From Fibrobacter sp. (lineage in GTDB: Bacteria > Fibrobacterota > Fibrobacteria > Fibrobacterales > Fibrobacteraceae), in NCBI GenBank assembly GCA_024689485.1, contig JAILDK010000020.1:1-45673 (forward strand): 45,673 nucleotides of DNA. The letters run 5' to 3'. Of this stretch, positions 22,924 to 30,558 are shown in pieces. Under the pieces are notes generated by a model, which was not told where the DNA came from, searched no databases, and saw only the letters and a list, made by a program, of their open reading frames with translations. Made by a program: the position numbers and the translations under genes. The stretch's first letter is position 1. The number at the start of each line of letters is the position of its first letter.

Positions 22924-22945
22924 AAGATAGCTCTTTTTCTATCTT
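22924..22945. promoter_or_regulatory. Back-to-back -10 elements of the B12 operon and aroD
   Basis: AAGATAG and CTATCTT form a short inverted repeat whose arms are the -10 hexamer TATCTT in each direction: minus 22929-22924, about 30 nt before the riboswitch begins, and plus 22940-22945, 6 nt before the aroD ATG. One side is a long leadered transcript, the other predicted leaderless. Confidence 0.5.
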
Positions 22946-22951
22946 CTGTAT

Positions 22952-23683
22952 ATGCAACTCTTTGCTGGCATTATCGATCCTGAAACGCTTTCGGCTGTGG
23001 AACAGAACCCGCAGGGTGAGCTTGCGAAATCGGCGGCCCTCTGCACGGCGCTCGAAATCCGCTATGATCTTTTCTTGGACTGCGGGGCTTCGGAAGAAGA
23101 CCTCGTCGCTCTTTCAAAACGTGTCCGCAGCCTTTACCCCAAAGCCTTCCAAATCGGCACGATCCGCTTAAAGCGCGACGGGGGAATGTTCCCAGATGCT
23201 CGCTCCCAAGACCGCGCCCGCTACTTTAACGCGATCCTTTCGACAGGCGACCGTCCGAACGTGGTGGACATCGAAATCGAAGAACTCGGAACTTTGCTTC
23301 CCAAGGTCCAGGCCGCCTTGAAGTCGACCGGAACAAAGTTCCTCGTTTCGCATCACGACTTTTTGAAGGTGCCGACGGTTGCTGAATTCCAGGTTTGGAT
23401 CGAACAGGCGAAGGCGGCCGGTGCAAACGGTTACAAGACTGCCTGCATGAGTACCGCCGAAGGCGATTTCGACTGCATTTACCCGCTGATCGAGCAGGAA
23501 TCGAAGAACTTTGAACTGTTCTCGCTCTTTGCCATGGGAGCCTCCGGACAGGAGTCCCGCGTGAAAAGTTTGCTTTTTGGGGCGAACATCACCTACTGTT
23601 CCATCGGTAAAGCGGTCGCTCCGGGGCAACTTTCGGTCGAAGACGCCCTGAATCAGTACAAAATGCTTGCAAAAAATCGCTGA
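22952..23683 (+). CDS. aroD: Type I 3-dehydroquinate dehydratase
   Basis: A 243-residue TIM-barrel enzyme of the shikimate pathway that dehydrates 3-dehydroquinate to 3-dehydroshikimate through a Schiff base. Key residues are visible: EIRYD (E35-D39), the catalytic histidine in SHHDF (H135), the Schiff-base lysine in GANGYKTA (K162), and GKAVAPGQLS closing the active site. Length is normal for the family. A TATCTT hexamer ends 6 nt before ATG and there is no Shine-Dalgarno sequence. It is divergent from the B12 operon, a housekeeping gene beside a regulated one. Confidence 0.93.
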   Translation: MQLFAGIIDPETLSAVEQNPQGELAKSAALCTALEIRYDLFLDCGASEEDLVALSKRVRSLYPKAFQIGTIRLKRDGGMFPDARSQDRARYFNAILSTGDRPNVVDIEIEELGTLLPKVQAALKSTGTKFLVSHHDFLKVPTVAEFQVWIEQAKAAGANGYKTACMSTAEGDFDCIYPLIEQESKNFELFSLFAMGASGQESRVKSLLFGANITYCSIGKAVAPGQLSVEDALNQYKMLAKNR

Positions 23684-23688
23684 AATTT

Positions 23689-23779
23689 GTAAAAAATAGC
23701 CGAATTTAGCCAAAAAAGCCAAAGTTTAAAGGAAAAGTGCTTTTTCGCTCACAAATATACCCAACTGGCTATTTTTTAC
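23689..23779. repeat. 91-bp element bounded by 13-bp perfect inverted repeats
   Basis: GTAAAAAATAGCC (23689-23701) is the exact reverse complement of 23767-23779, with 65 bp between, filling most of the aroD-ptsN gap. The left half repeats AGCC spaced within A/T runs. The spacing is close to that of the 18016 element, though the arm sequence differs. It could be an extended hairpin or a miniature repeat. Confidence 0.6.
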
Positions 23780-23815
23780 TAAACTTTTTAGAAATAAAGA
23801 GGAAACAATAAAATT

Positions 23816-24280
23816 ATGCGTCTTTCTGAACGATTTGCTGACAACAGCGTGATCATCAATGCCAAGGGTTCGACCAAGGAAGAAATCCTGAACGAACTCG
23901 TGGATACGCTTTGCGCTTCTTACAAGCTCGAACATCGCGACGAAATCTTTGATGCTGTCTGGAAGCGTGAACAGACTCGCTCTACGGGTATCGGTTGTGG
24001 ATTGGCAGTGCCGCACGCAAAGATCGACTATGTGGATCGTATGTGCATGGTGGCTGCAACAGTGGAAAACGGCATCGATTTCGAAGCCATGGACAATGAA
24101 CCGGTTCATTTGCTCATTTTGATCGTGAGCCCGGGCAATACGGTCGGTCCGCACCTCAAGGCTTTGTCCTCGGTGAGCCGTATCCTTGCCAACGCGGAAG
24201 TCCGCAAGGACTTGATCGACTCCAAGAATCAGGTCGATTTCCTCGATATCTTGGGCAAGGCCGAAGACAAGTATCTGTAA
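23816..24280 (+). CDS. ptsN: PTS EIIA-like protein, nitrogen-type (PtsN family)
   Basis: A 154-residue PTS EIIA type-2 domain. The phosphorylatable histidine is H67 in GLAVPHAK. REQTRSTGIGCG before it and LLILIVSPGNTVGPHLKAL after it fit the fructose/nitrogen EIIA fold. No sugar-transport EIIB or EIIC is adjacent, so a regulatory role as in EIIA-Ntr is more likely than transport. A leader with an AGAGGAAA ribosome-binding site precedes the ATG, unlike most operon-first genes here. It ends at an intrinsic terminator. Confidence 0.85.
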   Translation: MRLSERFADNSVIINAKGSTKEEILNELVDTLCASYKLEHRDEIFDAVWKREQTRSTGIGCGLAVPHAKIDYVDRMCMVAATVENGIDFEAMDNEPVHLLILIVSPGNTVGPHLKALSSVSRILANAEVRKDLIDSKNQVDFLDILGKAEDKYL

Positions 24281-24302
24281 AAATCAATCTAAAAGAGATT
24301 AG

Positions 24303-24329
24303 AGCCTTGACGCAAAGTCAAGGCTTTTA
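24303..24329 (+). terminator. Intrinsic terminator of ptsN
   Basis: A 9-bp perfect stem AGCCTTGAC/GTCAAGGCT with a GCAAA loop, followed by TTTTAT. The left arm doubles as a possible -35 for the tRNA gene. Confidence 0.88.
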
Positions 24330-24337
24330 TATTTTTG
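24307..24337 (+). promoter_or_regulatory. tRNA-Val promoter overlapping the ptsN terminator
   Basis: TTGACG (24307-24312) in the terminator hairpin, a 17-nt spacer, and TATTTT (24330-24335) in its T-rich tail. The mature tRNA starts 11 nt after the -10, so initiation would be very close to the tRNA 5' end. Confidence 0.5.
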
Positions 24338-24346
24338 CGGTGCTTC

Positions 24347-24421
24347 GGACGATTAGCTCAGTTGGTTTAGAGCGCTGCTTTCACACGGCAGAGGTCACTG
24401 GTTCAAATCCAGTATCGTCCA
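24347..24421 (+). tRNA. tRNA-Val (anticodon CAC)
   Basis: A 75-nt cloverleaf. Acceptor GGACGAT/ATCGTCC, D-arm GCTC/GAGC, anticodon stem CTGCT/GGCAG with loop TTCACAC giving anticodon CAC, T-arm ACTGG/CCAGT with loop TTCAAAT, and discriminator A. The CCA end is not encoded. It decodes GUG. Confidence 0.96.
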
Positions 24422-24425
24422 CTTT

Positions 24426-24459
24426 AAGAGATCCGATGTTCGCACCGGGTCTCTTTTTT
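24426..24459 (+). terminator. Intrinsic terminator of tRNA-Val
   Basis: A stem AAGAGATCCG/CGGGTCTCTT with one G-U pair and a 10-nt loop, followed by a run of T. It begins 4 nt after the tRNA. Confidence 0.85.
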
Positions 24460-24463
24460 CTTA

Positions 24464-24469
24464 TATATT
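24464..24469 (+). promoter_or_regulatory. -10 element of the LRAT-domain gene
   Basis: TATATT ending 6 nt before ATG 24476, directly after the tRNA terminator. The upstream 17-nt position offers no -35. Confidence 0.5.
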
Positions 24470-24475
24470 GAATAT

Positions 24476-25354
24476 ATGAGCAATACGATAGACGAATCCA
24501 AGATCCCTGAACCGCCAGTCGGTTCGCACTTGCTTTCCCCGCGGACGGGGTTTAACCACCACGGCATTTACATTGGAAATGGCCGAGTCGTCCACTATTC
24601 GGGAATGGCCCGCACGCTCACGCGCAAAGACATTGTGCGCCTTCCGGGGCTGATTCGCTACGGTTGCATTGTCAAGACTTCGATCAAGCGCTTTTGCGAC
24701 GGCCACGGTTTTCGCGTGATTGAACATCCGCATGCGAAGTTCACGGGTGAAGCGGTGGTGGAACGCGCCAAGAAGCGCCTGTATGAACGCTCCTATTATT
24801 TATACAGCAATAACTGCGAGCATTTTGTGAACTGGTGCATTGACGATACGTTCAAGAGCCCGGCGGTCACGCGTATTCTGATCGGTTTTGCGACTATCGG
24901 ATTTTTGATTCACGCCCTTGGCATTTCGAAGCTGACTCGCAAGATGCCGATGTGGGCGCGCATTCTGCTGAGCGGGGCTTCGGCTTCGATCGGTTCGTTT
25001 ATGATTGCGCACTTTACGCTCGACGCGTTGCAGCCTGCCGAAGGCATTCGCGGTCGTGAACGTCGCAACCGTTACTTTGGCCGTATCGGTACGCGCTGCG
25101 GTCTTGCGCTGGCGCCGCTGTTTGCCATTTTGGGCATTCGCAAGGATTCGAAACTTTCGGAAAGCCTTTTCCCGTTCTTCCTTCCGGTGTTCGGAGGCTT
25201 GAGCACTTACGGCGTCTTCCGCTTAAAGGATACTCTTGACCGCGACGAGCTTCGCAAGTTCCGCCGTCGAAAGCAAGAAATTGAAGTGATGAAAACCTTG
25301 GAATCGGTGGATCCGGAAGAAACTCTCGAACCTGTCGAAAAAAATCCTCAGTGA
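24476..25354 (+). CDS. LRAT-domain (NlpC/P60 superfamily) membrane protein
   Basis: 292 residues. The N-terminal LRAT-type papain-like fold (about 15-125) has HHGIYIGNGRVVHYSG, giving the two histidines (H29, H40), and SNNCEHFVNWC with the catalytic cysteine C114. Family members are thiol acyltransferases or lipid hydrolases; the bacterial substrate is unknown. Three hydrophobic segments follow (about 130-150, 160-180, 205-225), then a charged RKFRRRKQEIEVM tail, so the catalytic part is probably held at the inner membrane. It has its own -10 and is followed by tolC-macA, with the next frame opening at its stop codon, so it may head that operon. Confidence 0.8.
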   Translation: MSNTIDESKIPEPPVGSHLLSPRTGFNHHGIYIGNGRVVHYSGMARTLTRKDIVRLPGLIRYGCIVKTSIKRFCDGHGFRVIEHPHAKFTGEAVVERAKKRLYERSYYLYSNNCEHFVNWCIDDTFKSPAVTRILIGFATIGFLIHALGISKLTRKMPMWARILLSGASASIGSFMIAHFTLDALQPAEGIRGRERRNRYFGRIGTRCGLALAPLFAILGIRKDSKLSESLFPFFLPVFGGLSTYGVFRLKDTLDRDELRKFRRRKQEIEVMKTLESVDPEETLEPVEKNPQ

Positions 25355-25365
25355 TTTTGGAATTC

Positions 25366-26700
25366 ATGCAACGAATGGTTCCGTTTAAGCATCTCAGTAT
25401 TGTGAACTTACGATACGAGATGCTTTTTTTGTGCGCCGTTTTAACGGGCGCAGCCTTTGCGGAGCGAACGCTTTCTTTGGAAGATTGCGTGAAGCTTGCC
25501 CGTGAACAGAGCCTTGACATGGAAACGGCGAGGCTTTCGGAACGGGCTTCCGAGGCTTCTTTGAAATCGTCGGAGGCTTCGGGGCGTCCAACGGTTTCTG
25601 CGTATGTTAGGAACACGCTTTACGATACGCCTTTCGATGGGCAGTCCCAGGATCATTACCGTTTTAGCATGGGACTTTCCGGATCGTACACGATCTGGGA
25701 TGGCGGCTCCACGAGCATCAATGTGGAAAGCAAACAGCTTTCACTTGAAGCGAGCAAGTACAGTACAGAACTTGCCGCGTTGAATGTGCAGGAAAGCGCG
25801 ATGAACGCTTTTGTGAACCTGCTCGCCGCAAAAGAAGATTTGGAAACCGCGGATTCCGCGCTCGTGCTTTCGGATTCCTTGGTGAGCTATCACGAACGTT
25901 TGTATGACGCAGGCTCCATTACGCGGAGCGATCTCGCGCTGGTGAAGAGCGACGCCGCAAGTGCAAAGGTCAAGCAAATTTCGGCGGCGCAGGCGGAACG
26001 TTCGGCAAAGACGACTCTCCGTCAGGTGCTTGAACTTTCCCGTTCGGATTCGTTAAAGATTGTCGCTCCCGAGGCGAATTACGAGAAGCCTTCGGACATG
26101 GGCGAGCTTCCCACTTTTGACGTGGTGCTTTCAGAAACAAAAGCGCATTATCCGGGATTCATTTCGGATAGCTTAAAGGTTCAGGCGGCTGCAAAAGACG
26201 TGGAACTGGCGGGCAAGAACAGTTCGATTTCGGTGACGCTCGGGGCGGAAGCTTCGACGGGATTCCAAGCTTGGGAATCGGACCGTTACGCGCGTCAAAT
26301 GAAAAACGGTTATACGCACAGCGTGACGCTTGGCATCAACATTCCGATTATTGACGGCGGAACGACGACGGCGAAGGTGCTTTCGGCGCAAGTGGAAAGT
26401 GAACGGGCAAAGGTTTCCCAACGGGAAACGGGAAAAACTTTGGAAAACAATTTGGAAAAGCTCTATATGCAGGCGGAAAGCGCCGACGCGAGCTGGCTCG
26501 CCGCAATCGCCGGGCTTGAAAGTGCGACGGAAGCTTACCATGTTGCAGAAGAACAGCGAGCCGCCGGCGCGATTTCTTCGACGGATTTCTTGCAACAGAA
26601 GAACAATTTGCAAAGTGCCAAAAATACACTGACCCAGGCGAAGTACACGAGCATTCTCGCTCGGAATCTGCTGGACCTTTACATGGGGAGGTTCCAATGA
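25366..26700 (+). CDS. tolC: TolC-family outer-membrane efflux protein
   Basis: About 444 residues. A signal peptide (LFLCAVLTGAAFA) is followed by two copies of the OEP domain built of long alpha-helices rich in Ala, Ser and Gln. SLEDCVKLAREQS is typical of the first helix, and YDAGSITRSDLALVKSD and EEQRAAGAISSTDFLQQKN mark the internal repeat. It should form a trimeric channel-tunnel. ATG 25366 has GGAA upstream; a GTG at 25351 overlapping the LRAT stop is an alternative. Its stop overlaps the macA-like start by 4 nt. Confidence 0.88.
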   Translation: MQRMVPFKHLSIVNLRYEMLFLCAVLTGAAFAERTLSLEDCVKLAREQSLDMETARLSERASEASLKSSEASGRPTVSAYVRNTLYDTPFDGQSQDHYRFSMGLSGSYTIWDGGSTSINVESKQLSLEASKYSTELAALNVQESAMNAFVNLLAAKEDLETADSALVLSDSLVSYHERLYDAGSITRSDLALVKSDAASAKVKQISAAQAERSAKTTLRQVLELSRSDSLKIVAPEANYEKPSDMGELPTFDVVLSETKAHYPGFISDSLKVQAAAKDVELAGKNSSISVTLGAEASTGFQAWESDRYARQMKNGYTHSVTLGINIPIIDGGTTTAKVLSAQVESERAKVSQRETGKTLENNLEKLYMQAESADASWLAAIAGLESATEAYHVAEEQRAAGAISSTDFLQQKNNLQSAKNTLTQAKYTSILARNLLDLYMGRFQ

Positions 26701-27989
26701 AAAAGTTTTTGAAAGTTCTGATCGCTCTTGTGATTTTGGGCGCGATCGTTTTTGCCGTTCACAAATTCTTCTTTGCCACCGAAGCGGAAAGCGTCGGGGT
26801 GATGGTGAGCGAAAAGGTCAAGCTTGCAACGATCCAGACGACGATTTCTTCGACGGGTACGATTTCGCCGATGGATACGGTGAGCGTGGGTACGCAGGTT
26901 TCGGGCGACATCAGCAAGATCTACGTGGACTTTAATTCCAAAGTGAAAAAAGGCCAGGTGATTGCGGAACTCGACCGTTCCAAGTTGCAGTCCACGCTGT
27001 ACCAGGCGCAGATTGCGGAATCCAGTGCAAAGATCGATTACGAACACAAGCTTTCTGTGTACAATCGCACGAAAAAGCTCGCCGAGTCGAACAGTGCAAG
27101 CGCCGTGGATTTGGAAAATGCAGAATACGAAATGAACTCGGCAAAGTTCTCTTGGGAATCTCGCAAGAGTGAAGTGCAACAGGCAAAGCTGAACCTGAGC
27201 TACTGCATCATCAAAAGCCCGATTGACGGCGTTGTTCTTGAACGTTCCGTGGACGTGGGCCAGACTGTCGCCGCTTCGATGAGCGCTCCGACGCTCTTTG
27301 TGCTGGCGAAGGACCTTTCTAAGATGCGCGTGATGGCGGACGTGGACGAAGCGGACATTGGACAGGTGAAGGCCGGTCAGAAGGTGACGTTTACCGTGGA
27401 CGCCTTTCAAGATGAATCGTTCAGCGGTAAGGTCGAATCGGTCCGTTTGAATCCGACGGTGACTTCGAACGTGGTAACTTATACGGTGGTGATCTCGGCG
27501 GAAAATCCGGACTTAAAACTTTTGCCGGGCATGACGGCCACCTGCACGATTGTAACGGAAGAAGTGGAAAACGCTTTAAGCGTTCCGGTGACCGCGATCA
27601 AGTTCACACCGGCCGCGGGAACCCCGATGATGGATCCGCGTGAAATGCCGCGTCCGCAAAAGTCTGCAAAAAAGGATTCCTCGGACGATGACGGCTTTGG
27701 ACCTCCGCCGGGAATGCAGGGCGGCCCGATGGGCGGCGGCGCTCCCAAAAAAAGTTCTTCTTCGACGCCGAAGCTTGTGGGTAAAGGCGTTTGGATAAAT
27801 GTGAACGGCAAGGTCGCTTTCCGCCCGGTGAAAACGGGCATCAACGATGGCGTGAACGTGCAGATTCTCGCTGGCCTTGCGGAAGGCGATTCCGTGGTGG
27901 TTCGCCAGGAATCCGCTGCGGTCGCGGCTCAAAGTTCAGGCGAAGCCGTAAGCCCGTTTATGCCGGGCCCGCGTAAAAAGAAAAAGTAA
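26697..27989 (+). CDS. macA: Periplasmic adaptor protein, MacA/HlyD family
   Basis: A 430-residue membrane-fusion protein. A single N-terminal helix (VLIALVILGAIVFAV) anchors it, followed by half-lipoyl motifs (GTISPMDTVSVGTQVSGDIS and IIKSPIDGVVLERSV), a coiled-coil hairpin (about 95-160), and beta-barrel and membrane-proximal domains. A low-complexity Pro/Gly/Met/Ser insertion (about 305-360, with GFGPPPGMQGGPMGGG) interrupts the membrane-proximal part, which is unusual. It is translationally coupled to tolC. No MacB-type ABC permease follows; the next gene is convergent. The pump partner must be encoded elsewhere. Confidence 0.88.
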   Translation: MKKFLKVLIALVILGAIVFAVHKFFFATEAESVGVMVSEKVKLATIQTTISSTGTISPMDTVSVGTQVSGDISKIYVDFNSKVKKGQVIAELDRSKLQSTLYQAQIAESSAKIDYEHKLSVYNRTKKLAESNSASAVDLENAEYEMNSAKFSWESRKSEVQQAKLNLSYCIIKSPIDGVVLERSVDVGQTVAASMSAPTLFVLAKDLSKMRVMADVDEADIGQVKAGQKVTFTVDAFQDESFSGKVESVRLNPTVTSNVVTYTVVISAENPDLKLLPGMTATCTIVTEEVENALSVPVTAIKFTPAAGTPMMDPREMPRPQKSAKKDSSDDDGFGPPPGMQGGPMGGGAPKKSSSSTPKLVGKGVWINVNGKVAFRPVKTGINDGVNVQILAGLAEGDSVVVRQESAAVAAQSSGEAVSPFMPGPRKKKK

Positions 27990-27997
27990 GAGCTTTT

Positions 27998-28753
27998 TTA
28001 TTTCACAATACCGACTTCGCTAATCTTGGCGAAGCCGTTTATTTTTTCACCGAGGCGAACGTGGACCCAGCCGTCTTTCACGCTCAGCACTTCGATTTCG
28101 GTGCCTTCGGAAAGCATGTTCAAGGTTTGGTCCTTATCGCTCGGGCCGCTGGTGATGTCGGCACTTTCTGCAATCACGACGCCCAAGGAATACGTGTTGT
28201 CTTTGTAAACCTTGTAGCCGACGCTGCAGGCTAAAATGCCAAGGATCAAGGCGACGGGGAAAACGCTTGCGGCAAGGGCGGTTTTTACTTTGGAATTTGC
28301 AGAAAGCACACGTGCCACGCAAAGGAAGAAGATAACCCAGACAAGAATCAGGATTGCGATGAACTGTTCTTTTTCCGAAAGGAAGTGGTGCGCTTCAAAG
28401 GCAAAGTTCAGAATCGGATTTTCCATGTCTTCGGATTCTTCGACTTTATCCTTGGTCATGCTGCGGGCGAATTTGAGATTGTATTCGTAATCGTCATTCG
28501 TCGGATCAAAACGGAGCGCCTTTTCATAATTCAGAATGGCGAGCCCCAGGCGGTTTTCGCGGAAATAAGCGTTGCCCAGATTATAATAAAGGTCGCCGTT
28601 CTGGTAGCCGTTGTCGACGCAGTTCTGCCAAGCTTCTGCCGCCGAGGTAAAGTCGCCTGCCTTGTATGCGGCGGCGCCTGTAAAGAGCGTTTTGCAGCTT
28701 TCTGCAAAAAGGGAAGACGTCAAAAGGGCAAAAATCAAAAGAAGCTTTTTCAT
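27998..28753 (-). CDS. batE: BatE-like TPR/SH3 protein
   Basis: 251 residues. A signal peptide (LLLIFALLTSSLFA) and two TPR-like units (YKAGDFTSAAEAWQNCVDNG and YYNLGNAYFRENRLGLAILN) are followed by two membrane helices (about 125-145 and 155-175) and a C-terminal bacterial SH3 domain (TSGPSDKDQTLNMLSEGTEI). This order matches BatE of the Bacteroides/Leptospira aerotolerance (bat) cluster. Its start overlaps batD by 4 nt. It probably scaffolds a periplasmic complex at the inner membrane; the exact function of Bat proteins is unresolved. Confidence 0.8.
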   Translation of the reverse strand: MKKLLLIFALLTSSLFAESCKTLFTGAAAYKAGDFTSAAEAWQNCVDNGYQNGDLYYNLGNAYFRENRLGLAILNYEKALRFDPTNDDYEYNLKFARSMTKDKVEESEDMENPILNFAFEAHHFLSEKEQFIAILILVWVIFFLCVARVLSANSKVKTALAASVFPVALILGILACSVGYKVYKDNTYSLGVVIAESADITSGPSDKDQTLNMLSEGTEIEVLSVKDGWVHVRLGEKINGFAKISEVGIVK

Positions 28754-30522
28754 TTCAAAACCTCCAGTGCGTCGCAAAGGGCTTCGAATTCGAGGAGCGC
28801 CTTGGAACGTTCTTCTGCAGAAGCGGTGACCGGGGCAAATCTTGCAAAGGCGCAGTCTTCTTGCCACTTCAAAACCTTTTGAATGTTCTCTTCGGCAACG
28901 CCGAGTTCTGTCAAATTCTGCTTCACAAGGTCCTTGGTCATGCCGCGGAATTCACGGTTCGAAAGATCTGAAAGGTAGCCGACGAGGCCGTTTTCAAGGG
29001 CTGCGTAGAAGGCTTTGCCGTCATCCTTTTGCAGGGCCGCTTTGGCTGCGGACGTGTACTGCTTTAAATTCTTCTTCGCCTTTGCCTTGCGCACCAGAGC
29101 CGCATTGCTCGAATTCTTACGGTGCGAACGGATGAATGCGCAGAAAAGAGCGTACAGCGGAATCGGAATCAACAGAAGAACCCAGAAGAGCGACAACTTG
29201 TACAGCGGAGCTTCTTGCGGGGCGACTTCGTGAATGGTGTGCATGTAGCGAATGTCGCGGCCCAGGTCTTCGATTTCTTCCTTGGCGGCAGGCGTGTAAG
29301 TCGGCGTGCTCGGGGTGTAGGCGGCTGCAGAGCCTTCGCCCTTTTCCACGGTGATTTTCCACGGGCCTTCGGTTTTGGTTTCGTACTTCTTTTTAGCAGG
29401 ATTGAACCAGTTGTAAGAAATGGCAGGAATTTCGAATTCGCCCTTCTTTTTGGGGTAAAGGAAAATGCGAATGTTTTTGGTGGTGACGACTTTTCCGCCG
29501 GAGACTTTCTTTTTGATTTCGCTTTCCGGTGGGACGGAACGGAAGTCCGAGAAGTCGGGGAGTTTCGGGTCGGTAATCGTTCCCGGTTTGCCGTCGCCCG
29601 AAATTTGAATGGAGAGCGTGAGCGCGTCGCCGAGGGTCAAAGAATCCTTGTCGAAGGAAGCCTTGAAGCTGTAATTGCCGACCATGCCGGTGAAGTCTTT
29701 GGGCTTGTTTTGCGCTGGCAGCGGGAGAACCATAATGTTCAGCGGAGCGGTTTTGGCTTCGGCTTCTTCCGGTTCCTGCTGGATGCTCTTGAAGCTCATG
29801 GAGAATCCGCCGTGAGACTGATTCTTTTCGACTACTTTCGGCTTTCCGACCTTCATGTATTTAAAGTGGAACGGTGGAATGGAAACCTGTCCTGTTTTGA
29901 CGGGGGAAATCCAGGCGAATTTGGCACTGCCCTTGGTTTCTCGCGGAGCGTCTGGAATCGGGGTAAGCTTCAATTCCGAAAGATCGGAACGGTGCGCGAT
30001 GAAGTCGTTTCCAAGATCCATGCTTGTGGCGGTGAGATTCCCTTGGAAATGTTCAAACGTGTGAATAGAAAGGGTAACAGAAAGCTGTTCGCCTTCGTAA
30101 ACGGTCCTTTTGTTCGGAGAAAGTGAAACGCTCACGGCGGCGTCATCATAGGATTTTTGCACGTCCACGGTCGGGCGCGAAATTTCATATTCCTCGTCCT
30201 GGATTTTCCAGGTGATGATGCCCGCAATGCGGCGACCTGTTTTCTTGGGCGCGGTCAGCTTAAAGCTGTATTGACGCACCGCATAGCCTCTGCCGAAAAA
30301 GTCTTCGACGCGGGTGTCTGTAGAATCCAATCCGCGGAAGGTAAAATCATTCTGCGCCGTAAAGCGGGGAATGCCTCGCGGTTCCGCGAGTTCGCGGAGG
30401 GGAACGTTCAAACGAATTTCAAAATTGTTGCCCGCTTCGATGCGGTCGGTGCTGTAGTCCAGACTCATGCGCGCCTGCGCCAAAACAGCACCTAACAGAA
30501 CTAAAAAGAAAAAGCGTTTCAT
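28750..30522 (-). CDS. batD: BatD-family oxygen tolerance protein
   Basis: 590 residues. A signal peptide is followed by long beta-rich periplasmic repeats with VSLSPNKRTVYEGEQLSVTL and SFKASFDKDSLTLGDALTLS, which are BatD hallmarks. There is one membrane helix near residue 460 (FWVLLLIPIPLYALFCAF) and a cytoplasmic helical tail. It is paired with batE. In most genomes BatD/E follow BatA/B (VWA proteins) and a MoxR ATPase; here batD is operon-first, so those partners are elsewhere or absent. ATG 30522 is 9 nt after a TATCTT hexamer and has no Shine-Dalgarno sequence. Confidence 0.85.
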   Translation of the reverse strand: MKRFFFLVLLGAVLAQARMSLDYSTDRIEAGNNFEIRLNVPLRELAEPRGIPRFTAQNDFTFRGLDSTDTRVEDFFGRGYAVRQYSFKLTAPKKTGRRIAGIITWKIQDEEYEISRPTVDVQKSYDDAAVSVSLSPNKRTVYEGEQLSVTLSIHTFEHFQGNLTATSMDLGNDFIAHRSDLSELKLTPIPDAPRETKGSAKFAWISPVKTGQVSIPPFHFKYMKVGKPKVVEKNQSHGGFSMSFKSIQQEPEEAEAKTAPLNIMVLPLPAQNKPKDFTGMVGNYSFKASFDKDSLTLGDALTLSIQISGDGKPGTITDPKLPDFSDFRSVPPESEIKKKVSGGKVVTTKNIRIFLYPKKKGEFEIPAISYNWFNPAKKKYETKTEGPWKITVEKGEGSAAAYTPSTPTYTPAAKEEIEDLGRDIRYMHTIHEVAPQEAPLYKLSLFWVLLLIPIPLYALFCAFIRSHRKNSSNAALVRKAKAKKNLKQYTSAAKAALQKDDGKAFYAALENGLVGYLSDLSNREFRGMTKDLVKQNLTELGVAEENIQKVLKWQEDCAFARFAPVTASAEERSKALLEFEALCDALEVLK

Positions 30523-30531
30523 AACGTTCAA

Positions 30532-30552
30532 AAGATACAAAAAAGCTATCTT
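30532..30552. promoter_or_regulatory. Divergent -10 elements of batD and the ModF-like gene
   Basis: Minus TATCTT (30537-30532) ends 9 nt before the batD ATG. Plus TATCTT (30547-30552) ends 6 nt before ATG 30559. Only 36 bp separate the two starts. Confidence 0.45.
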
Positions 30553-30558
30553 AGAGCC

